From the NCBI GenBank assembly GCA_041628815.1, contig JBFKOL010000096.1:1-12958 (forward strand): DNA of 12,958 bases, given 5' to 3'. The position numbers and the translations under genes are program-made. The DNA comes from JBFKOL01 sp041628815 (GTDB lineage Bacteria; Bacteroidota; Bacteroidia; Chitinophagales; Saprospiraceae). Below the pieces are notes generated by a model, which saw nothing but the letters and a program-made list of their open reading frames with translations, made no database searches and was not told the origin of the DNA. This document shows, piece after piece, positions 6,699-12,958 of the stretch (its first letter is position 1; every line of letters starts with the position of its first letter).

Positions 6699-6712
6699 TG
6701 ATTTTAAAATCA
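6699..6712. promoter_or_regulatory. Perfect 14-bp palindrome upstream of the GNAT gene
   Basis: TGATTTTAAAATCA is a fully symmetric 14-mer, 37 nt after the hydrolase stop and 70 nt before the proposed GNAT start. It could be a dimeric-repressor operator or an A-T-rich terminator core with no loop. No matching second copy was noticed in the window. Confidence 0.3.
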
Positions 6713-6782
6713 ATACTTTCACCTTGGCGAAGAATTGGATCTTTATGCTCCTGGATTGCCTGAAGTATTAAGCAACAGCACA

Positions 6783-7232
6783 ATGAAAATCATTTCGGTA
6801 AGAGATCATCCCGAGTATAAAGATACCACCATCGAATACCTGCAAAAAAGTTGGCCAGACGTATGGCCGATCATTTACGAAAATTGCGTCAACCACAGCA
6901 TTAATGCCAGGAACACACTGCCACAATGGTACCTGCTGGAAAAAGCAGAAAAAATCATGGGTTGTGCCGGCTTGGTTACGAATGACTTTGTTAGTCGCGG
7001 AGATTTGTACCCCTGGTTTTGTGCTTTATTTATCGAAGCAAAGCATAGAGGGAATGGGTACGGTGCTTTGCTGATGGAAAAAGCCAAAACGGACGCGAAA
7101 AAGTTTGGTTTTGAATATTTGTACCTGAGTACCGCTCATGTTGGCTATTATGAAAAATATGGTTTTCAGTATATCGGGCAAGGGTATCACCCTTGGGAAA
7201 CTGAGTCTAGGATTTATGAAATTCGGTTATAA
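6783..7232 (+). CDS. GNAT family N-acetyltransferase
   Basis: With the ATG at 6783 this is a 149-residue GNAT enzyme that transfers an acetyl group from acetyl-CoA to an unknown amine. Motif A with the CoA pyrophosphate loop is HRGNGYGALL (88-97). The preceding strand is LYPWFCALFIEAKH (75-88) and the C-terminal motif B is YYEKYGFQYIGQG (122-134). The segment MGCAGLVTNDF (59-69) is the usual beta-bulge strand. I prefer 6783 over an earlier in-frame ATG at 6735. Residues MKIISVRDHPEYKD look like a normal N-terminus for this family, while the 16 extra residues would be unconserved and would begin close to the palindrome. It stands 120 nt from the hydrolase and 217 nt from the next gene, so it is likely its own transcription unit. 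Confidence 0.88.
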   Translation: MKIISVRDHPEYKDTTIEYLQKSWPDVWPIIYENCVNHSINARNTLPQWYLLEKAEKIMGCAGLVTNDFVSRGDLYPWFCALFIEAKHRGNGYGALLMEKAKTDAKKFGFEYLYLSTAHVGYYEKYGFQYIGQGYHPWETESRIYEIRL

Positions 7233-7449
7233 ATAGAAGTCTTATTGTACAAGAAATCAAAACGGAATGACTTTTTAAGTAATGAGACTAAATCGCTGCC
7301 CAAGCAGTCTTCTGGAATGGTTCTATGGAGAAACCCGCAGGATTCGTCAGGTTACTTTAAGTGCCTGAAACCTGAATAGATACGAATCGATAGTATTAAG
7401 ATGGAACCGACCATGCCTACTCCCGGAATTTCACTATTATTATTATGAA

Positions 7450-8406
7450 ATGCTGTCCATGATCAACCTACCCAGATGCAAATATCCTTCTGCTGCGGAT
7501 ATTTCCAATCATGGCTTTCAGCCACTACCGGAAACATTACCTCATATCGATTTGCACGGTGCCCAAAAATATCGGAGCAACAGGGTCAAGCCGGTAATCA
7601 TCAATTCTTTCACCTCAAAACAGATCCTGGAACTGAGCAGGATCATCGCAAATTCCTTTGCAGCAAAGGAACCTATGAACCGGCATCTGCAACCACCGGT
7701 AAATATCCCGAAGAGTCTCATCCAATCCAAACATACGGATCCGTTGGGTTCGCATTCATTCGGACCGTGGACCAAGGAGAATATGTTTTACTGGTTCATA
7801 CGATTAATGGTTCTCTCAGATCCTACAAGCCCCAGCGGCGACATCCGGGTAAACAAGGAATTGCTGAACTTGTCATTGGCCATACTGAATGCGAATGGTC
7901 AAATTATTGGGGGAGCGTATAATGTCCCTTTATCCCATGAAGACGATTCCCCGCCCCTCAGAGATGATCCGTTTCTCCATGCAATCCAACCTTTTATCCA
8001 GCCGCCCCTTTCGCTCATTCTGGCGCAGGAGCACTCGGCATTAGAGGCGCTGTACAGGAGGTATCCGGCCTTCGAAAAGGCTCACCGTCATGGTAAAGTG
8101 GGTTGTCATTTTCTGGTTGCCCGATCCGATTCTTTGCCGGTTGTGGATACATTCGAACTCGTGGCAGCTTCCGCAGAGCGATTCCTGGATTTGAACTATC
8201 AATTCCTGGTAATTAGCGCTACCAACGAGTGGACAGGGGCCGCTTGTGAAGCACTAAGAGGTGTGAGAGTCCACTACGCTCCATACCGGACAGAAAAGAG
8301 AGTGGCAGAAAGTGAAAATGCGAAGGCGAATGAAGTCCATAGTCCCGATGGCTTTCTTTCTGATAAAGACAGTGGGTCCATGTTCTACCTGATCAAATTG
8401 CGATGA
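7450..8406 (+). CDS. GNAT-fold-like protein of unknown function, coupled to an APC permease
   Basis: This is a 318-residue soluble protein. It resembles acyl-CoA N-acyltransferase folds but lacks a clear R/Q-x-x-G-x-G/A motif. The N-terminal part contains 'ILELSRIIANSFAAKEPMNRHL' (residues 59-80), typical of the helix region in GNAT enzymes. A strand with an Asn/Gly turn (NANGQIIGGAYNVPL, 147-161) follows, then a proline-rich segment. The last part, RSDSLPVVDTFELVAASAER (225-244) and ATNEWTGAACEALRGVRVHY (257-276), looks like the family's most conserved end. I do not know its substrate. Its TGA overlaps the permease ATG (ATGA at 8403-8406), so the two are translationally coupled and probably act on the same small molecule, perhaps an amino acid or polyamine. 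The start may be 7450 or Met4 at 7459; neither has a strong ribosome site. Confidence 0.7.
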   Translation: MLSMINLPRCKYPSAADISNHGFQPLPETLPHIDLHGAQKYRSNRVKPVIINSFTSKQILELSRIIANSFAAKEPMNRHLQPPVNIPKSLIQSKHTDPLGSHSFGPWTKENMFYWFIRLMVLSDPTSPSGDIRVNKELLNLSLAILNANGQIIGGAYNVPLSHEDDSPPLRDDPFLHAIQPFIQPPLSLILAQEHSALEALYRRYPAFEKAHRHGKVGCHFLVARSDSLPVVDTFELVAASAERFLDLNYQFLVISATNEWTGAACEALRGVRVHYAPYRTEKRVAESENAKANEVHSPDGFLSDKDSGSMFYLIKLR

Positions 8407-9779
8407 ATAACACCCAAAAAAGCGAATTGAAACGCACCCTGGGTCTTCCGTCCTTATTCGCTGTTGCCGTCGGTGTTGTGGTAGCACAGGTGTGTTTTGT
8501 TTCGATCCTTCAGGGAGTCGGCGTTGGCGGATCGAGTTTTTTTATGGCATTGATCGTGGCATTCTTGCTCACCTTGTGCTATGTATTTACTTTCTCTGAG
8601 TTGGCTTTGATGCTGCCACGAGCGGGCACCTTGAGCAGTTATACGGAAGTGGCCATGGGCCATTTCCCGGCAATCATTGCGACAATAACAGGCTACCTGG
8701 CACCAGCCATCTTTGGATTGCCTGCGGAATTATTCCTGGTGGAATACGTCCTGCAATTACTCTATCCGGGAAGTTTACCGAACGTCGGTCTGATCATCTT
8801 AGTGGGAATCACCGTATTAAACCTCCTGGGGGTTGAAATCTTTTCCACGGTACAAAATGTGCTGGCATTCATGATGATTGTTGCCCTGCTGATCATTGGC
8901 GTTGCAGGATTCTCCCCATCTTCCGTACTCGAGGGCCCCAACCCTTCATTGTGGGAAGGATTGTCCGGGCTGGATATGTCTGTTTTTTCGCTGGTAGTAC
9001 TCGCCCTCTGGGCTTTTGTGGGACTGGAATTTACGTGTCCGCTTATTGAAGAAACAGTCAATCCCGAGAAGAACCTGCCCAGGTCTATGATTGGAGCGGC
9101 CGTCGTACTGTTGCTCGTATATTCGCTGGTTGCCTTAGCCGGCTACAACAACGTACCTATGGAAGAACTGACCGGCTCCGATATTCCCCATTTTCTTTTG
9201 GTCCAGGAACTGTTCGGAGATACCGGTAAACTGATCATGGCAGTATTAGCCATTACAGCTACTTGCAGCACCATCAATACGGCCGTTGCCACAGTCCCAC
9301 GCATGCTGTTCGGCATGGCACATAATCACCAGTTGCCCGGAATATTTAAAAAGGTTCATCCATCCTGGCAGACTCCGTGGTTCAGTATACTTTTTGTTGC
9401 GTCTTTGATCATGATTCCTGTCTTGTTTCTTCGTGATGCCCAGGACTTCATCGTTCTGATGATCATTTCGGCAGCAACCTTGTGGCTCGTGGCCTACATT
9501 ATAGCGCACCTGGACCTCATCATCTTGCGAAGAAAATATTCCGGCTTCAATCGACCGTTTAAGTCACCGTGGTACCCGGTTCCACAAATCGTCGGGATCG
9601 CAGGTATGGGATACATGATCATTCACAATTCGCCGTCGCCGGAGATGACCACCAAAGTATATATCAATGCGGGCATCTTCGTGGCCATTGTTGGCACCTA
9701 TGCAGCCATCTGGGTGAAACTCAAAATGAAGAAGGGGTTGTTCGAACCCGAATCAATTGACCATGCGCTGAGCGATTAA
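8403..9779 (+). CDS. APC superfamily amino acid/polyamine permease
   Basis: This is a 458-residue membrane protein with about twelve hydrophobic helices, the usual length of APC transporters. The N-terminus 'LKRTLGLPSLFAVAVGVVVA' (residues 9-28) begins helix 1 with the family's broken-helix glycine region. PRAGTLSSYTEVAMG near residues 72-86 is the conserved loop after helix 2. FVGLEFTCPLIEETVNPEKN at about 206-225 is helix 6 with the E-E-NP-K pattern common to this superfamily. The tail (KLKMKKGLFEPESIDHALSD) is cytosolic. It should import or exchange amino acids or amines with protons or an antiported product, but the substrate cannot be inferred. Its start overlaps the preceding GNAT-like gene by 4 nt, indicating an operon of two. 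Confidence 0.9.
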   Translation: MNNTQKSELKRTLGLPSLFAVAVGVVVAQVCFVSILQGVGVGGSSFFMALIVAFLLTLCYVFTFSELALMLPRAGTLSSYTEVAMGHFPAIIATITGYLAPAIFGLPAELFLVEYVLQLLYPGSLPNVGLIILVGITVLNLLGVEIFSTVQNVLAFMMIVALLIIGVAGFSPSSVLEGPNPSLWEGLSGLDMSVFSLVVLALWAFVGLEFTCPLIEETVNPEKNLPRSMIGAAVVLLLVYSLVALAGYNNVPMEELTGSDIPHFLLVQELFGDTGKLIMAVLAITATCSTINTAVATVPRMLFGMAHNHQLPGIFKKVHPSWQTPWFSILFVASLIMIPVLFLRDAQDFIVLMIISAATLWLVAYIIAHLDLIILRRKYSGFNRPFKSPWYPVPQIVGIAGMGYMIIHNSPSPEMTTKVYINAGIFVAIVGTYAAIWVKLKMKKGLFEPESIDHALSD

Positions 9780-10177
9780 AATCATAATTTGGCACGTTCC
9801 TTAAACCATTTCAGGGATGGAACTAAAATATATAAGGGTTGTAATTGATGACTAAAGCCGAAAGCCACTCACGCACAATATGAACTTCGACCAAGGATCT
9901 GTAAAATCTCGCGATGGAATAAGATTTCTATAGGTCGCTCAATTTAACGGATCCAGCGATCAGAAAAGGTGATCTTTGGTAAATTGCACATGGAGAATTC
10001 CAACATCTTCCAATTTTCTAATTGCAGGATAAACCCGTGCCAGGGGTGTGAAAATCAATCTTTAAAGAATATTGAAACATCTAGTATTGTAAAAAAGCCA
10101 TTTTCTACAATGAATGATCGTCACAGTGTATTCTGGTTATTTTCTATAAATTGTAACTACGTTGAGCTTTTTGTCAA
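9780..10177. other. Intergenic region of about 400 nt with no convincing gene
   Basis: A 76-codon frame begins at 9969 and runs 22 nt into the next gene, but it is Asn/Cys-rich without motif or signal and I do not call it. A loose GTTCC...GGAAC repeat after the permease stop is too long-looped to trust. Base composition is more A-T rich than the flanking genes. The promoter of the downstream membrane protein is presumably near the right end. Confidence 0.4.
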
Positions 10178-10708
10178 ATGTCATCTCACTTACAAGTGAC
10201 TAATGGAATAACCTACAGGAGAGGCTTTGTTTCAATACTGCTATCCTGGATGATCTTTATTGGCATCGACTTTTTGTTTCACGCTTCATTGTTGTCGACT
10301 TTCTGGGATCAAGATATCCCGGCGTTGAAGCCACTCGGTGAATTGGCCGCATTGATTCCATTAGGATACCTCAGTTTTCTACTCCTGACCGCATTGATCG
10401 GTTATGTTTTCTTCCTGAAATTCAAAACCAAACCCGAAACAAGGAGAGTATTTCAATTCGGATTGGTTTTCGCCTCGTTGTTTTCTCTCAGCAATTTTTT
10501 GGGCCTCTTTTCGTATGTAACTCTGCCATTGAAACATTTGGTAGCATTCAATTTTGTGTATTTCATTGAAATCTTTGTAGTGACATTCACACTCTACTAC
10601 ATTGCCTTTGCCGATAGCCTCAAGAAATCGGTACTTTATTCCATGTTGATATTCGTGGGGCTTATTATTTGCGGGATCATCATTCAGAATACCGTGGCAA
10701 CTTTTTAA
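10178..10708 (+). CDS. Hypothetical multi-pass membrane protein
   Basis: This is a 176-residue protein with about five membrane helices at roughly residues 17-38, 50-75, 87-110, 117-140 and 148-172. The first helix contains WMIFIGIDFLFHASLL, in which D and H within the membrane segment look like conserved functional residues. The second starts with ELAALIPLGYLSFLLLTALI. Later segments include SNFLGLFSYVTLP and YFIEIFVVTFTLYYIA. I have seen no family name that fits. The 'D-FLFHA' and 'IPLGYLSF' pattern suggests a conserved small membrane family rather than random hydrophobic sequence. The start is ATG 10178, with no obvious ribosome site. It stands alone, with a pseudogene on the opposite strand downstream. 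Confidence 0.75.
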   Translation: MSSHLQVTNGITYRRGFVSILLSWMIFIGIDFLFHASLLSTFWDQDIPALKPLGELAALIPLGYLSFLLLTALIGYVFFLKFKTKPETRRVFQFGLVFASLFSLSNFLGLFSYVTLPLKHLVAFNFVYFIEIFVVTFTLYYIAFADSLKKSVLYSMLIFVGLIICGIIIQNTVATF

Positions 10709-10882
10709 AAACCCTCAAGGAACAGACCTTCAGCGAGAAAAACAATGAATCATATCTTCGGATCAACTATCCCCGACGAACACGACTGACCATTGTTCCT
10801 TGCAAGTGTTTTGACAAGGATAAAGTGACAGAAAATGAAAACCCAACTGAAGAGTTAAGTATATGCTTCTGGATCGACGGCG

Positions 10883-11341
10883 TCAAACACGAACATCAAT
10901 AAAATAATGCTCCGCTGCTTTTGATACGACACTGCTGGTCTCACTACCGGTACGTTTGACTTTATTGATGTCAAAGACATATTGCAGGCTGTTGGGATAA
11001 CTTCAAAAGTGATTGTCGAGGATCGCCGTCGTGCCACCAAATGAATTATAATATTTCCCATCTTTCAGCGGGAAATGCAAGTCGTCCACCAGTTCGATCG
11101 ATCCATGCAATCCGCGAAGGACGTTTTGATTCATGTAGATAAGATTTGTAATGACCACGCCAACCAATCCCAAAGAAACCCAATTTTTCCAGCCTTTTAT
11201 CATAAGAGCCACGTGTGAGTTCCATTTCATCCAGACTGCCAATAGGATCAATGAGATCATCCCCAGTAAAAAATATAGGATATAGTACGATCTGACCATG
11301 TGATGTTGACCCAGTAGAAATAGGAATACCAAAAACATCAC
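10883..11341 (-). pseudogene. M23 peptidase-like pseudogene with in-frame stop
   Basis: Read on the minus strand, the frame starts near GTG 11341 or ATG 11338. It encodes membrane helices (YYILYFLLGMISLILLAVWM, then WVSLGLVGVVITNLIYM), then VLRGLHGSIELVDDLHFPLK followed by DGKYYNSFGGTTAILDNHF. A TGA follows at 11003-11005, and the same frame then continues with SYPNSLQYVFDINKVKRTGS up to a stop at 10883. 'FPLK.G.YY..-GG....-NH...-Q-Y-.DI' is the start of the catalytic domain of Bacteroidota M23 (LytM-type) peptidases with membrane N-termini, which normally read QRYALDI there. The second zinc motif (HxH) and the rest of the domain are absent from 10709-10882. One stop plus loss of the C-terminal part marks it as dead. 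A readthrough product could exist but would lack the active site. Confidence 0.65.
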
Positions 11342-11727
11342 CTAAAATGTTATCCATTCAAGATGCCAATCCTCGACAATCAAACATGTCTCTATGGCAC
11401 GTAGAGTAAGAGCATGGGTAGAACCAGAGGTGTGAGAAAGTACAGCAATGTCTCCATCAGTATATGTCATAAATGGTCAATTTATATAGATGACTTTTTA
11501 CCTTTTGAAATGGTTACAGCTGACCGCAAGAAATTAAAGCATCAACTGTTAGAAAATCCTCTACTCTATTATAATTATCTAGCAGGATTATTGGAAGAGT
11601 CGCAGCCACTTATGCTCACTAGGGCTGAACCAGAATGCAATGGCGCTGTTAGGTACCCAAAGTTACACAGGCTTTACATCTCCTAATGAAAATAAACCAA
11701 TCGACGACTAAAGGGGGGCGCACTTCA

Positions 11728-11760
11728 CTATAGTTAGAGACAAAACCACGCTAACAATAG
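11728..11760. repeat. Imperfect inverted repeat (10 bp, one mismatch)
   Basis: CTATAGTTAG (11728-11737) and CTAACAATAG (11751-11760) are complementary at nine of ten positions, with a 13-nt loop. It lies just after a GGGGGG run and a stop codon. It may be a terminator, a remnant mobile-element end, or chance. Confidence 0.3.
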
Positions 11761-11918
11761 CGAGTTGCTTATTTAAACTCGAAATACCTGGTCTTCCAAT
11801 TGGACATATAAGACTGATTCCCTATTCCAAACTGAGAGGTTATAGAAGTGTAAACTTTCTAATATCACTTCAATAAAACCGACCTTTGCTGAGTACACGA
11901 CAATGGTAATTGATCAAA

Positions 11919-11942
11919 ATTGAGCCTACACACACGCTCAAT
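11919..11942. repeat. Perfect 7-bp inverted repeat with 10-nt loop
   Basis: ATTGAGC (11919-11925) and GCTCAAT (11936-11942) flank CTACACACAC. No T-tract follows, so an intrinsic terminator is unlikely. An operator or chance hairpin is possible. Confidence 0.3.
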
Positions 11943-12192
11943 ACGTAGTACTAATTCTAAATGACATCGGATCACTTTGAATAACTCTATATACCTCCAT
12001 TAATTTTCGCGTAAAAACTGTCCCGATTATAATTCCCAATTAAGTATTCTAAAAATTGAATTAATTTAATAGAGGAGTATTTAATTGAAATCAGTACACA
12101 GCTACAAGCTCCGAGTAATATATCCCGAAGACATTTCTTTATTAGAACCAACTTACTTCGACAAAAAAATCAATTAACTCAAATACTACATT

Positions 12193-12958
12193 ATGGACAT
12201 TATTCAAAAAAATTCATTTCTGACTCCATTTGCAATAAGATCAATTTTATCTCTTGGCTTTCTTGGACTATCCATTGTCGCCAGAGGACAATTGCCGGTT
12301 GATATAGAAGGAAATAGTACCGTAGGTAATCCTCACTTGAGAATAACAGAAATAGGACAGGATTTTTCAAGGATTACTTTCCGAAACACTGCTAATCCAA
12401 CCAAGTTTTGGACCATTGCGGCAGAACCCCATGATGCAGGATTACCCAGAATTAATTTTTATTACGATAGCGGGAGTGGAGCAGCAGATCATTTTACAGT
12501 TACAGGTACCGGACGCGTAGGAATCAATACCACCAATCCGCTTGCCAATTTACATATAGTTGGAGATGTGCGAGTCTCGACACTCGCCAATATGGGAGAT
12601 CGACCGGTATATGTCTCCGATAATGGGACCTTGGTTACAGGTAATTCTACAAGGTATTACACCATTCCATCATCGGCTTTTCAACCTACGGGAGTTCAGC
12701 AAAATGTTAAGTGGATATCCGATGCATCAAGCGCTTATTTTATTGATTCCGTGATTTATGATATGGTAGCCCCGGTAAACCTTCCTCACGGGAGTACCAT
12801 AAAAAAGATCACAGTCTATTACGAAGACTATGATCCAAATTACATGGCAGATTTTAAATTGAGTTATTTTGATACCACCTTTGGACCCTGTCCTCCATCA
12901 TGTTTTATTGTTGGACTCGTAGATGGAATTGTGACCATTCCAAGTTCGGGTGGAGACG
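12193..12958 (+). CDS. Secreted Bacteroidota protein with 'VGINTTNP' motif (partial, 3' end outside window)
   Basis: The frame is open from ATG 12193 to the window end, 255 codons. Residues 1-33 look like a Sec signal peptide: basic residues, then ILSLGFLGLSIVARGQ, with cleavage likely after ARG or nearby. Residues 107-150 carry GRVGINTTNPLANLHIVGDV, then RVSTLANMGDRPVYVSDNGT. This is the well-known Bacteroidota secreted-protein pattern 'VGIGT..P...LHV.G.VR.S.L...G.R.V..D..G.L', related in layout to phage tail-fibre-like repeats. A beta-rich domain follows (about 155-250) with two nearby Cys (PCPPSC). It is probably exported through Sec and may carry a T9SS sorting domain or a further repeat downstream, which cannot be seen. 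Function is unknown, possibly surface adhesion. It is preceded by about 500 nt without any gene. Confidence 0.8.
   Translation, partial: MDIIQKNSFLTPFAIRSILSLGFLGLSIVARGQLPVDIEGNSTVGNPHLRITEIGQDFSRITFRNTANPTKFWTIAAEPHDAGLPRINFYYDSGSGAADHFTVTGTGRVGINTTNPLANLHIVGDVRVSTLANMGDRPVYVSDNGTLVTGNSTRYYTIPSSAFQPTGVQQNVKWISDASSAYFIDSVIYDMVAPVNLPHGSTIKKITVYYEDYDPNYMADFKLSYFDTTFGPCPPSCFIVGLVDGIVTIPSSGGD

Larger units (their letters stand above)
11342..12192. other. Gene-poor AT-rich region
   Basis: About 850 nt with no recognised gene. A 90-codon frame at 11414-11686 (MGRTRGVRKYSNVS...) has no motif I recognise. A different frame ends at 11695 with ...GTQSYTGFTSPNENKPIDD, which could be the tail of a decayed gene. 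Two inverted repeats lie here (11728-11760 and 11919-11942). The last 200 nt are strongly A-T rich and should hold the promoter of the gene at 12193; I see no exact TAnnTTTG box. Confidence 0.45.

Noticed and set aside
7476..7922. 148-codon frame within the GNAT-like gene
   Set aside because: Out-of-frame shadow of 7450-8406, which has the coupled stop/start with the permease and conserved-looking segments.
9969..10199. 76-codon frame upstream of the membrane protein at 10178
   Set aside because: No motif, Asn/Cys-rich composition, and it overlaps the better-supported downstream gene; most likely chance.
11046..11357. 103-codon minus-strand frame overlapping the M23 pseudogene
   Set aside because: Different frame from the FPLK.G.YY...GG peptidase pattern and without recognisable features.
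11414..11686. 90-codon frame in the AT-rich gap
   Set aside because: No recognisable family, signal or membrane segment and no clear start context; kept only as a mention in the region entry.
1..12958. CRISPR array, tRNA or complete mobile element
   Set aside because: No regularly spaced repeats, cloverleaf-like sequence, or transposase/integrase fragment was recognised by eye on either strand.

Overview
The window reads as a Bacteroidota chromosome segment, most likely Cytophagia/Saprospiria/Flavobacteriia-like. The evidence is gene content: a DUF6090 membrane protein, a Bacteroidota-type HigA antitoxin, Sec/lipobox lipoproteins (one with a DUF1349 domain), a relative of the Bacteroidota M23 peptidases with membrane N-termini, and a secreted protein with the 'VGINTTNP...LHIVGDVRVS' motif. 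Start codons mostly lack a clear Shine-Dalgarno sequence, as is common in that phylum. No species can be named.

Layout. 3-113 is the C-terminal tail of a membrane protein, probably a transporter. 324-832 is a decayed patch: a DUF6090 remnant abuts the last ~35 codons of a HigB-type toxin, followed by an apparently intact HigA-type antitoxin. An intact DUF6090 gene (838-1626), a small four-helix membrane protein (1739-2185) and a DUF1349 lipoprotein (2175-2885) follow on the same strand. A minus-strand gene of unknown function (2909-3556) faces them. From 3874 on come a crotonase-family enzyme, an exported-looking VOC protein, a membrane-anchored alpha/beta hydrolase, a GNAT acetyltransferase, and a GNAT-like unknown that overlaps an APC amino-acid/polyamine permease by 4 nt. 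After a 400-nt gap comes a five-helix membrane protein (10178-10708), then a minus-strand M23 peptidase-like pseudogene (10883-11341). An AT-rich, gene-poor stretch of about 850 nt leads to the start of a secreted protein that runs off the window (12193 onward).

Functional linkage is weak overall. Most genes are separated by 40-400 nt, so this looks like an accessory collection of single genes. The clearest couplings are the GNAT-like/permease pair (ATGA overlap), the membrane protein/DUF1349 lipoprotein pair (11-nt overlap) and antitoxin/DUF6090 (5-nt gap). I see no CRISPR array, rRNA, tRNA, intact insertion sequence or complete defence system. The most informative signals are gene decay: a truncated toxin with its surviving antitoxin between two DUF6090 copies, and an M23 pseudogene with an in-frame stop.
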